Shown here piece after piece: positions 33,377 to 42,100 of a stretch of 64,000 nt of DNA. Numbering within the stretch: position 1 is the stretch's first letter; the number at the start of each line of letters is the position of its first letter. The DNA is from CBDBLK01 sp965243145 (lineage in GTDB: Bacteria; Bdellovibrionota; Bacteriovoracia; Bacteriovoracales; Bacteriovoracaceae): assembly GCA_965243145.1 (NCBI GenBank), contig CBDEUB010000002.1:1-64000 (forward strand), read 5' to 3'. Both the position numbers and the translations under genes were made by a program. A model generated the notes under the pieces. It did no database searches, was not told the DNA's origin, and was given only the letters and a program-made list of their open reading frames with translations.

Positions 33377-33882
33377 TGTTTTGCTTTTTTAGAAAATACA
33401 CTTGGTTTTTTGAAGAAATTAACTGTACAGTAGTTATTCCTTTTAAATGTTTAAAAAAAATATTTAAGTACGCAAAGAAAAATATACCAAATGAGATAGG
33501 AGGAACTCTTGTTGGTAAATATTCTTCTGATGGTAAAACTGCTTTTATTGAGGGCGTTTTAGTTGCGAAACAAGTAGAAAAACAAGGGCTAACATTTTTC
33601 GTTAGACCTTCTGATAAAAAGGATAAATCTTTAGAAACAGTTTATAAAAAAAGCAAAGGCAATATCCATTATGTAGGAGAATGGCATACACATCCATATA
33701 GTCAGCCAAAACCAAGTTCTCAGGATGAAAGTACTTTGATTGATCTAGTGAAACAAAATTCTGTCAAAACAGATAAACCCATAATGATAATAGTCGGCAA
33801 TAATTTTTCTTCTATAAAAGACATTTGCTGTACACTAGGTCTAAATGATAAAGTTATTCTTGGCAGGTTTTGCGAAAAGTGA
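33376..33882 (+). CDS. JAB/MPN isopeptidase (Cap3-like)
   Basis: A 168-residue JAMM metalloprotease: N-terminal Glu in NEIGGTLVG and the full motif EWHTHPYSQPKPSSQDES (HxH, seven residues, SxxD). Prokaryotic JAB proteases next to E1/E2 proteins remove or process conjugates. ATG 33376 overlaps the E1 stop by one base (TGATG), indicating tight coupling. There is no separate ubiquitin-like gene in the operon. Confidence 0.85.
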   Translation: MFCFFRKYTWFFEEINCTVVIPFKCLKKIFKYAKKNIPNEIGGTLVGKYSSDGKTAFIEGVLVAKQVEKQGLTFFVRPSDKKDKSLETVYKKSKGNIHYVGEWHTHPYSQPKPSSQDESTLIDLVKQNSVKTDKPIMIIVGNNFSSIKDICCTLGLNDKVILGRFCEK

Positions 33883-33914
33883 AATTTTCAGGATCAAGAG
33901 TGAGAAAATGTTTT

Positions 33915-34067
33915 TCACTTTAAATTTTTTCCAAGCAGCTTTAACCAATTTTCTTTTACAACAAAAGCATGACTAAAATTAATTTTCTCTTTTGGAGCAA
34001 GGTTTTTCGTTAAAATTTCTCCAGCAATTTTTTTAAAGGCTTTAAGATTTAATTCCAAATTTTCCAA
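33915..34067 (-). CDS. Possible small protein downstream of the methyltransferase
   Basis: A 50-codon minus-strand frame from TTG 34067 (MENLELNLKAFKKIAGEIL...ENWLKLLGKNLK). It starts just after the methyltransferase stop and ends before the convergent JAB gene. Helical and basic. The start signal is weak, and the 3' end shares CCAAGCAGCTTTAA with 8797-8822. Confidence 0.3.
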   Translation of the reverse strand: MENLELNLKAFKKIAGEILTKNLAPKEKINFSHAFVVKENWLKLLGKNLK

Positions 34068-34080
34068 TATCTTTTCAAAG

Positions 34081-34917
34081 TTATGCTAATTTTTTTGCAA
34101 AGAAAGTAAATTTATTACAATAAACAAAATTTAAAGGAGATAAAATTTCCCTCAAATACGCCTGTTGGAATTTTTCAAATTTGGATTCCCCTAAAATTTC
34201 TTCAAGGCGAGGGCGTATTTGCTTAAACCGCATTTCCCACATTTTATGCTCATGCTTGCGGTCTTCTTCATTAAAAAAACTGGCCAAAATGTGCCTAGGG
34301 TGACCTACGCTAAACCCAGAGTTGATCAAAGTTCTGCGAATTTTTTTACAAACATAACCTTCAAAATTAGAGAGATTTTTTTTAATTTTTGAAATGCACT
34401 GCTTGACAAATTTATCTTCACACTCAAGGCCATAAAAAATGCCATCAGCTTCAATTAAAATAAACTTTCCTCCAGGCCGTAACACTCGGCAAATTTCTTC
34501 ACTTACAGGATTTATTACTTGGGGGATATGTTGGTAAACATACCGGCAAACAATAAGGTCATAATAATCATTAGGTTTATCAATTTTTTGCAGATCGAAA
34601 TTATAGCATTTTATTCGACACGACCGAAATTGATCGCGAATTTCTGAAAGTTCACTTTCGAGGGTTTTTATTTGGTGTGGGGAATTGTCTACAGCATCTA
34701 TCATCAAGGTCATATCGGGGTAATATCCAAGAATCAATTTACTTAAAACAGCATTGCCACAACCGGCATCTAAAATTTTTTCATTGCCTTTAAGTTGAAA
34801 GCAGTCTTTAGGAAGTTCTTTTGCGGGGTCGTAATTGTGGTTTTGATTTTGAATTTTGAGCCGAGAAGATTCTTTTTTGCTATTTAGTAAATACTGGGAA
34901 TTTTCTTTATGAGACAT
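34081..34917 (-). CDS. SAM-dependent methyltransferase (class I)
   Basis: A 278-residue methyltransferase. Motif I is KILDAGCGNAVLSKLIL, the acidic loop is MIDAVDNS, motif IV-like is DLIVCRYVYQHI, and VLRPGGKFILIEADG is the post-IV strand. The C-terminus has GFSVGHPRHILASFF. These features match Methyltransf_11/25 family enzymes; the substrate is unknown. It is encoded opposite to the defence operon and may be an independent cargo gene. ATG 34917 has only weak upstream purines. Confidence 0.75.
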   Translation of the reverse strand: MSHKENSQYLLNSKKESSRLKIQNQNHNYDPAKELPKDCFQLKGNEKILDAGCGNAVLSKLILGYYPDMTLMIDAVDNSPHQIKTLESELSEIRDQFRSCRIKCYNFDLQKIDKPNDYYDLIVCRYVYQHIPQVINPVSEEICRVLRPGGKFILIEADGIFYGLECEDKFVKQCISKIKKNLSNFEGYVCKKIRRTLINSGFSVGHPRHILASFFNEEDRKHEHKMWEMRFKQIRPRLEEILGESKFEKFQQAYLREILSPLNFVYCNKFTFFAKKLA

Positions 34918-35031
34918 TTTTTTAATCCCTCTAATGAATTTTCCTTCTAAAATTCTTGCAGGCCAATTAGAAATTAGGCCTTACAATATTTTAGACTTCT
35001 AGCGGCAATCTCTTAAAAATAGTTTAAATCA

Positions 35032-35066
35032 GTTCGGCTCGCGGAACAAGGTTCGGCACGCGGAAC
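35032..35066. promoter_or_regulatory. Twin operators GTTCGGCNCGCGGAAC
   Basis: GTTCGGCTCGCGGAAC (35032-35047) and GTTCGGCACGCGGAAC (35051-35066) are near-palindromes 19 bp apart, upstream of the HTH gene at 35100. The same pair recurs before 35448. Confidence 0.75.
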
Positions 35067-35099
35067 TCAAAATAATTAGCATTTCCATAAGATATTGCC

Positions 35100-35315
35100 A
35101 TGAGCAATGATCAAGACACTCTCGACTTATTGCGCGAAAAGTTGAAAATGTATATCGACAAAAATTTTGACACCATCGAAGAATTTTGTTGGGTGAATGA
35201 AATTGCCAAATCAACAATATCTAATTTCTTTGCCAAAAAATATGATTTCAAGGTGTCTACAATTGAGAAAATAGCTAAGGCTATGGGTAAAAAACTTTCG
35301 ATTGATGTTAGGTAA
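35100..35315 (+). CDS. Small HTH protein, first of a duplicated pair
   Basis: A 71-residue protein: N-terminal helix DTLDLLREKLKMYID, HTH (FDTIEEFCWVNEIAKSTISNFFAKK) and a second helix pair (VSTIEKIAKAMGKKLSIDV) ending in a short strand. It resembles compact XRE-like antitoxins or repressors. The neighbour at 35448 is about 95 percent identical. Both have twin operators just upstream, so autoregulation is likely. Confidence 0.7.
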   Translation: MSNDQDTLDLLREKLKMYIDKNFDTIEEFCWVNEIAKSTISNFFAKKYDFKVSTIEKIAKAMGKKLSIDVR

Positions 35316-35380
35316 TATCTCTAATCAACGCACTTTTTTCCTTCTTCCGTTTGGATTTTTAGCAATAACCTCTTAAAAAA

Positions 35381-35414
35381 GTTCAGTTCACGGAACAAGT
35401 TCGGCACACGGAAC
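35381..35414. promoter_or_regulatory. Twin operators of the second HTH copy
   Basis: GTTCAGTTCACGGAAC (35381-35396) and GTTCGGCACACGGAAC (35399-35414). Consensus with the first pair is GTTCNGNNCNCGGAAC. Spacing between sites is one base shorter than in the first copy. Confidence 0.75.
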
Positions 35415-35447
35415 TCAAGATAACTACCATTTCCCTAAGATATTGTT

Positions 35448-35663
35448 ATGAATAATGACCAGGACACTCTTGATCTATTGCGCAAGAAGTTAAAAGTGTA
35501 TATTGATAAAAATTTTGACACGATCGAAGAATTTTGTTGGATGAATGAAATTGCCAAATCAACAATATCCAATTTCTTTGCTAAAAAATATGATTTTAAA
35601 GTGTCTACGATTGAAAAAATAGCTAAGGCCATGGGCAAGAAACTTTCAATTGATGTTAAGTAA
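35448..35663 (+). CDS. Small HTH protein, second of a duplicated pair
   Basis: A 71-residue paralogue of the protein at 35100, differing at only four residues (N for S at 2, K for E, V for M and M for V in the first half). The two units (operators plus gene) repeat with a period of 348 bp. Third-codon differences are numerous, so the duplication is not very recent and both proteins seem maintained. Confidence 0.7.
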   Translation: MNNDQDTLDLLRKKLKVYIDKNFDTIEEFCWMNEIAKSTISNFFAKKYDFKVSTIEKIAKAMGKKLSIDVK

Positions 35664-35788
35664 TTTTTTGCAGTGCGATCTTTTGAGAAAAAGATGCAAT
35701 TGGTTATAAATGTGGCCAGAAATATCAAAGAAGTGTTAAATTTCCAAGAATTTTAAAATTTGGCCCTAAAATTCTATAGAGGTTTAAA

Positions 35789-35995
35789 ATGGCGATTATT
35801 AGATTTTTCGCTGGCATTGTCGTTATTGCTGGAATCTTTACCTTCAGTGCAGAACTTCAATGGAGAGGACTAAATTATATTCTCTTTCAAGTCAAAAAAG
35901 CGGCGTTTTCCAAGATCGCTAAGGGCTTTGATTCTTTGGAAGAACTATCCTACGGATTAACTGGCAATCGCTTGGAACATATTTACGGAGACTAA
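35789..35995 (+). CDS. Small membrane protein, paralogue of 11588-11809
   Basis: A 68-residue protein: membrane helix FFAGIVVIAGIFTFS then RGLNYILFQVKKAAFSKIAKGFDSLEELSYGLTG. Upstream DNA (35705-35745) resembles that before 11588. In element B the homologue is followed by an FGE-like gene; here it is followed by an AbiJ-like gene. It may be a general partner or a remnant of a shared module. Confidence 0.6.
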   Translation: MAIIRFFAGIVVIAGIFTFSAELQWRGLNYILFQVKKAAFSKIAKGFDSLEELSYGLTGNRLEHIYGD

Positions 35996-36063
35996 AAAAA
36001 GAAAGTTCCCCAAAAAAATTCTGAGGACAAAAAGACAAAGTAGTTTTTTAGCAAAAATTTCTT

Positions 36064-36897
36064 ATGCGCTTCTCACAAAGAATGGGCCTAGAGCCTGGAA
36101 AAAAGATTCTTCAAAAAGACTCAATGGATGACGACCTTCGCAATCGTCTGTGGAATTTTTTTCATATTAAGTTTATAAATAAATTTGATTATTTCGACGA
36201 TTCAGAACAAAGATCGAGATTGCTCCATGTCTTCTGGGCAATTTTTTTAAAAAAGCCTATTGATGAACAACGAGATTTAAATAATATACAGGAAAAAGTG
36301 AAAGACCATTTTTTAAATGCAGAATGGAATCGAGTCTATGACTTATTAGAATTTTTGCTTTATCGCAAAAATTATATTTTTGGTTACGAAACACCAGATG
36401 ACTATGACACATTAAACATTGTTCTTAAAAGTGAAGATTCCGCATATAGGTTTGTTGCAGGAATTCTAACTCCAATTGTTTCAAATGAAGAAATTGAATC
36501 AATTGAAGACGCAATCAAGAGTTCAACACCTTATGGTGGAGCACCTGAGCACTTAAAAAAAGCACTGGAGCATCTTTCTGATCGAAAAAACCCCGACTAC
36601 GCAAACTCTATCAAGGAATCAATATCTGGCGTTGAAGCAATAGCTAAAGTCATTTTGGATGATAAAAATGGAACCTTGGGACAACTTTTAAAAAAGTTAG
36701 AAAATCAGGGAATAGTATTACCCGCTCAAAAAGAAGCTTTTTCTAAGTTATATGGCTATTGCAGCAACGAGCATGGGATTCGTCATGCCAAAACAAGCGA
36801 TTCTCCACCTCTTGGTCAAACAGAGGCCTTATACTATCTTGTTATTTGTTCAGCATTTATTAATTACATGATTAACAAAGTTGGGGTAAAAAAATAA
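36064..36897 (+). CDS. AbiJ-NTD4-like abortive-infection protein
   Basis: A 277-residue protein whose N-terminus (MRFSQRMGLEPGKKILQ..SMDDDLRNRLWNFF) matches the AbiJ N-terminal domain 4 pattern. The C-terminal helical half (SGVEAIAKVILDDKNGTLGQLLKKL, EHGIRHAKTSD) looks like a HEPN-type domain with R..H. Such proteins are single-gene abortive infection systems in other bacteria; the role here is inferred. ATG 36064 lacks a strong ribosome binding site. Low GC content. Confidence 0.7.
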   Translation: MRFSQRMGLEPGKKILQKDSMDDDLRNRLWNFFHIKFINKFDYFDDSEQRSRLLHVFWAIFLKKPIDEQRDLNNIQEKVKDHFLNAEWNRVYDLLEFLLYRKNYIFGYETPDDYDTLNIVLKSEDSAYRFVAGILTPIVSNEEIESIEDAIKSSTPYGGAPEHLKKALEHLSDRKNPDYANSIKESISGVEAIAKVILDDKNGTLGQLLKKLENQGIVLPAQKEAFSKLYGYCSNEHGIRHAKTSDSPPLGQTEALYYLVICSAFINYMINKVGVKK

Positions 36898-36996
36898 AAA
36901 ACTCTCAGAAAAGTTTCTGGGGGCAAAAGACAAAGTAATTTAAAAAAACGATAGTTTTAGGTGGCCCAACCCTTTTATAAAATTTGAGAGAGATTG

Positions 36997-37896
36997 ATGG
37001 TAGGAAAATTAAAAAAAGTTGAACTTAGAGATATTTGGAAGAATGAAGAACATGACTTTACTGCTTGGCTTGAAACGAACTTAGATGCCTTGTCTGAGGC
37101 CATAGACCTTTCTCTTGAAGTTGTTGAGCGTGAAAAAACACTTGATGGTAGTAGATTTTCAGTCGATTTACTTTGTGAAACAGAAGATAGTGAAGTGGTA
37201 GTTATAGAAAATCAACTTGAGAAAACAGACCATAAACATTTAGGTCAAATAATAACTTATATTTCAAACTTAAATGATGTCTATTATGCTATTTGGATTT
37301 GTAAAAATCCAAGACAAGAGCACATTAATGCCATCAATTGGTTAAATCAAACGGTTTCAGATAAAAATTTTTATCTTATTCAACTGGAGGCCTTTCAAAT
37401 AGGTGAGTCAGAACCGGCCCCATTTTTTAGTGTTGTTTGCAAACCAGATGAAGAAGTTAAAAAATTGGGTGAAGAAAAGAAATACCTGAATACTAATAAA
37501 AAAGCTAGACAAGCGAGAAGAAAGGCTTGTGATACTCTTATCGTACCTGCACAACCTGAAGGATTTAAAAAAGTCTTTATAGGTGAAAATCAATGGCATG
37601 AAACTAGAATAGGAAAAACTCGATTAGAACAAATTAAATATATTTGTGCTTATCAGGTTTCACCAATCTCTTCAATTACTCACATTGCTAAGGTAAAAGA
37701 AATTCTTCCCTATAAGGATACTGGAAAATACCTTGTGAAATTTGATGGCAAAGCAGAAGAGATTAAAAACATTCCTGTAAAAGAATCTAGGAACGCACCA
37801 CAAGGCCCAGTCTATGTGGAGAGAGAGAAACTTTTAAAAGCTAAAAATCTTGAAGATGCCCGATCACTTAATGATTATTTATCAAAAACTTCATAA
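36997..37896 (+). CDS. PD-(D/E)XK nuclease-like protein
   Basis: A 300-residue-class protein (299 from ATG 36997). FSVDLLCETEDSEVVVIENQLEKTDHKHLGQIITY gives the D-x(n)-ExQ signature of restriction-like nucleases that also contain GQ..TY. The middle is basic (KKARQARRKACD) and the C-terminal part is mixed. Related to 'DUF4268-type' proteins found in defence islands (family assignment tentative). It follows the AbiJ-like gene by 100 bases. Confidence 0.6.
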   Translation: MVGKLKKVELRDIWKNEEHDFTAWLETNLDALSEAIDLSLEVVEREKTLDGSRFSVDLLCETEDSEVVVIENQLEKTDHKHLGQIITYISNLNDVYYAIWICKNPRQEHINAINWLNQTVSDKNFYLIQLEAFQIGESEPAPFFSVVCKPDEEVKKLGEEKKYLNTNKKARQARRKACDTLIVPAQPEGFKKVFIGENQWHETRIGKTRLEQIKYICAYQVSPISSITHIAKVKEILPYKDTGKYLVKFDGKAEEIKNIPVKESRNAPQGPVYVEREKLLKAKNLEDARSLNDYLSKTS

Positions 37897-37983
37897 ATAG
37901 AGTTCCCAACTATCAAGCAAGAAGTTTTTTGTATTTAATGCTCCTAAACCGTGTAATTTTTACCATGGCTTTTGGTTGCTTCC

Positions 37984-38011
37984 TTGACAAAAATGATGCC
38001 TTGTGTATAAT
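37984..38011 (+). promoter_or_regulatory. Consensus sigma-70 promoter of repeated ncRNA, copy 1
   Basis: TTGACA (37984-37989), 16 bases, TATAAT (38006-38011): both hexamers perfect. The same promoter occurs at 44410-44437. Confidence 0.8.
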
Positions 38012-38017
38012 CCCCCC

Positions 38018-38190
38018 AACAGTGTAATATGCTGTTTTCGCAAAACACTCGATTTTGCGGGGGATTTTTGCGCCAATTTTTCAAGCAAGGATTAAAGGCC
38101 GTTTTATGGCCTCCTCACGCCTTATAAAGGCCTCTATTGGGGCTTTGAGAGCGTACCAACGCAAATAAAAATGGTCTAAATGCTTGAAAT
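38018..38190 (+). ncRNA. Candidate structured noncoding RNA, copy 1
   Basis: The region downstream of a perfect promoter is noncoding and repeats at 44444-44640 with substitutions that keep pairing. Stems: CGCAAAA / TTTTGCG near 38039-38059, AAGGCC-N7-GGCCT near 38097-38114 and GCCTT-N3-AAGGC near 38120-38132. The rest of the gap 37897-38320 shows no gene. Confidence 0.55.
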
Positions 38191-38320
38191 TAGATGAAAA
38201 ATCCGTTTTTTCACAGTTTTTTAGTTTTCATCCTTGCTTTTTCGTTTTAAATTATATACAAGGGCTTTGCTTTGTATTATTAGTATTTGTTTAGTTTCTA
38301 GTCTATCTTAAGGTTTAGTC

Positions 38321-38575
38321 ATGTCACAATTAGGTAGAGAATTTCAATTTTATCAGTCCAAAAAAGAAGAATTTTTGTCAAAATACAAAGGCAAATTTAT
38401 TGTTATTCGAGGTGAAGAAGTCTTGGGTGCTTATGATGACAGAATAGATGCAGTTACCAAAACCAAGGAAAAATATGAATTAGGCACTTTTTTGGTTCAT
38501 CATGTTATTGAAGACGATGGGGCCGTGTTCCATTCCAGAGTGCGTGTGATGAATGACAAAAGCAAAGTCGCCTAA
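38321..38575 (+). CDS. Small protein paired with the aspartic protease (DUF5678-like)
   Basis: An 84-residue protein with KYKGKFIVIRGEEVLGAYDDRIDAVTKTKEKYELGTFLVHHV, the layout of small DUF5678-type proteins that are usually encoded beside retroviral-type proteases. It overlaps the protease gene by 23 bases, suggesting a functional pair. Substrate or inhibitor of the protease are possible roles (inference). Confidence 0.65.
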   Translation: MSQLGREFQFYQSKKEEFLSKYKGKFIVIRGEEVLGAYDDRIDAVTKTKEKYELGTFLVHHVIEDDGAVFHSRVRVMNDKSKVA

Positions 38576-39062
38576 ACCTTTACATGGCGCTTTTTCTGTA
38601 GATTATTCTGAAAGGAAAAGAGAAATCGTTACTGAATGTTTTGTTGGTAACACTTTTATTCCATCATCAAATCTTCAAAAAGGGATGGCCATTTGGGATA
38701 CAGGAGCAACCCAAACTGTCATCAATCCAAGATTATCCAAACTTCTCAATCTACAAGCTACAGGCCGAGACAAAGTGAGAGGCGTTAGTGGAGAACAGAT
38801 TGCTCTCACTTATATTGTGGATATTTTCTTGCCTAACCACTTTGTATATAAGGGATTAAATGTTGTTGCAATAGATTTTGGTGAACGAGATATTCTTATC
38901 GGAATGGACATTATTGGAGCAGGTGATTTTGCTATATGTGGTGGAAAGTTTTTTTCTTTTGCTCTTCCTTCCTTTGAAAATCCAATAGACTTTGTAAAGA
39001 AAACCGAAAGAGTCAATCTTAAAATTGAAAAACAAAATAGGAAAATTCAAAAAAACCTATAA
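38553..39062 (+). CDS. Retropepsin-like aspartic protease
   Basis: A 169-residue single-domain aspartic protease: WDTGATQTVI holds the D-T/S-G active site and DILIGMDIIGAGDFAI the hydrophobic flap-end motif. One active-site half per chain means it should act as a dimer, as in retroviral proteases. No signal peptide, so cytosolic. Next gene is the large helicase-nuclease. Confidence 0.8.
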   Translation: MTKAKSPKPLHGAFSVDYSERKREIVTECFVGNTFIPSSNLQKGMAIWDTGATQTVINPRLSKLLNLQATGRDKVRGVSGEQIALTYIVDIFLPNHFVYKGLNVVAIDFGERDILIGMDIIGAGDFAICGGKFFSFALPSFENPIDFVKKTERVNLKIEKQNRKIQKNL

Positions 39063-39137
39063 TAAAAATGTTTAACCAAGAAAATACTGTCTTTTTCACT
39101 CCTGTCTTTAGATAAGTTTAACTAATAGGAACATTAT

Positions 39138-42100
39138 GTGAGCAAAAATGGAGCGATAAAACTTTTTGAATTTTTAAAAGAACTTAGTGATTTAAGAACT
39201 AGAAAAGTTCTTGATGTAGACAACTTTGAAAAAGTTTTATGGTTTAATGATATTCCAAACGAAAATGAGTGCTATTCCATTACTCATGAATTGAGTCCAG
39301 AACTATCAAGGTTTGAAATATGGATTGAAATAAAAAAACCAAAAATTAGAGATTATCCTGAACCTCCTTCTGCTATAGAGGAATGGATAAAAGAAAGCAC
39401 ATTGAAAAATTACTATAATGAAAGTCCAGAGTTATATGATCACATTCTCCTTGAGCAATCAGATAATGAAAATGAAAGAACTACCGAAGACAAAATTTTA
39501 TTAGAAAATATGCCTAGGATTAAAGAAAGATTTGAACAATACTGTGAAGAAAGTTGGATACCTTGGGCGAAAGAAAGAATTAGACTAGGGCCAGTTTCAA
39601 GTGTTTATAATGAATTATTTGAAATTTATCATAAAAACAAAAATCAAGGTGAAAACTATCAAGTGGTTCTAGGTCTTGGCCTATTGTCGACAAAGACAAA
39701 AAAAGAAAGAGCAATTAAAAGGCATATTGTTACCAGTCCTCTTGCATTCAATTTTAATTCGATAACAGGAACTATTACAATTGGGCCAGGAGAACAAAAT
39801 GCTGAGTTGTCTCTTGAACTCGATATGCTTGAAACAAATGAAAAACCGGATATTAGCGATCAAATTAATTCTGACCTAGATGAATTAAATAATGACTTTT
39901 GGACAGATGAAAAATTTTATAATTGTTTAAATTCTTGGATTAACAGATTTGATCCCAATAGTCAATTCTACAAAGTTTATGACACAAACTATACTGGGAA
40001 AAAGTTTACGACTCTTTCTCCGTCTCCGGCAATAATTCTTAGACATCGTGGAGAAAGAGTTTTTTCAAAATTTTATAAAGATGTTATTAAAGACTTAGAA
40101 ACTAATGGGCAAACAAACTCTTGCTTAAGTTATATTACAGATGAAAATCAAGGTTTAGAAAACATAAAGGATGGATTGGCCGAAGATGGGTTTTCACAAT
40201 TATCAAACGAAAAATATTATTTCCCTTTACCAGTGAATGAAGAACAAAAAAGTATAATAACTAAATTATCAAATAGCGTAGGTATTCTTGTGCAAGGGCC
40301 TCCAGGAACTGGAAAAACACATTCAATCGCTAATTTAATATGTCACCTACTTGCGGTTGGAGAAAAGATTTTAGTAACCAGTCAGGCGGATAGGGCCTTA
40401 AAAGTATTAAAGAATAAACTACCTGATGATCTAAAGGCTCTTTGTGTGGAAGTTCTTGGCCAAGACCAAAAATCTTTACTGGAACTAAAGAATTCTGTAT
40501 ATTCCATAAACTCCAAGTACCAAGAATGGGATGATACAAGAAACAAGGCAAACATAGAACGACTTGAAAAGAAGGATAACGATTTTAAAAGCTCTTTAGT
40601 AACTATTGAAAGAAAAATTTCAGAAGTGAAAGAATTTGAGACAAGATTATATGAAAAGCATTTTGGATTTTACTCTGGAACAGCAGGTAAAATCGCAACT
40701 CAAATTAAAAATGAAAAGGAACTATATTCTTGGATATTAGAAGAATTCAACCTTAAAGATTTTAACACATCTTCGCCAATATCAAACGATGAGGGTTTGC
40801 TTTTATTGAAGTCTTTGGAAAAATTAAAAAATACTTCTGATTCAGTCCTAGAAGAGCCTTTAGAATTTTTAAATAAAGTATTAACGAAATCTGAATTTAA
40901 AGAAAAGCTGAGTTCAGAAAAAGAGGCAATCCAAATTATTGAAAAAAATAATCTTGACGAAGATGCTTTAGGCCAATCAGATTATAATAACTTTTCTGAT
41001 CAAGATTTTAATGATTTCTTTAAATTGATTTCATCTATAATTAAAAAAATCAAGGCTTTAGAAAGCTACAAGGAAAGCTGGATAATACAAGCGAAGCATG
41101 AATGCATATCTGATAGAGATAGGCCTTGGCGACATTTGCTTAATACTACTCATGAAATATTAGATTCAAATAAAGAAATTTTCCTTTCAATTGACAAAAC
41201 TAAGTTCACATACATACCCAAAAATTTGGATGAAGTGGAGCTTTCAGTAAAATTAGATGATTTTTTTAAGAAATTTAGTCAGAATGATAATATCAAGTGG
41301 GGCTTCTTTTGTTCAAGAGAAGTGAGAAGTATTAAAAAAGTTATCAAAGAACTAAAAGTTGATGGGCGCAATTGCAATACTTATGAACAAGTTAAACTTC
41401 TTAAAAAATGGATTAAGGTAAACATTGCTAAGAAAAAACTTTTAGAAATTTGGAGCGACAAAACAATAGTTAAAAATAACAATTTTGGAACTATTTATCA
41501 TTCTTATAAAGACCTATGTGAACCGTTGGAAGAATGTTTAGAAATACATAAATTTATTAGAGAGCTTAAAAAATTGTTGGACGAATACCCAAATGTACCT
41601 CCACCATGTTGGGATTCGTATTCACTAAAAAATGAATATGCAATAACGAAAGTTATCAAAGCAAGAAAAGAAAAAAATAAGGTAGAAGCAGAATTTGAAA
41701 ACTATATATCTTTACTAAATTTACACAGAGGTCAAAAAAACCAGATAGCAAGCAAAATCATAAAAGCATATCAAAAAAGAAGTATTGATCTATTTAACGA
41801 AGCTATAAAAAGCATCTCTGATTTCATCAATAACAAAAAAGAGTTTCAAGATATTGCTCCAATAAAAAGAAAAATAGACAATGCAAAAGGAAGGCTTTTT
41901 AAATCTTTGCGAGAAAATATTGATAATTCGGAATGGGTATCTAGGCTAGAAAATTTTGAAGAAGCATGGGCATGGTATCGTGCAAAAGTTTGGATTAAAA
42001 AAAGTGGAGATTCTGAATACCTTAAAGAATTAGCAAGAGAAAGAGAAAATCTTATTAAGGATATTCAAACTAATCTTGAAGTTTTAGTTTCGGAAAAATC

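Noticed and set aside
30592..33882. Type II CBASS
   Set aside because: Cap2- and Cap3-like proteins are present but no CD-NTase or known CBASS effector is encoded next to them.
36990..37896. Restriction-modification pair with the methyltransferase at 34081
   Set aside because: The methyltransferase resembles small-molecule enzymes rather than DNA methylases and is on the other strand 2 kb away.
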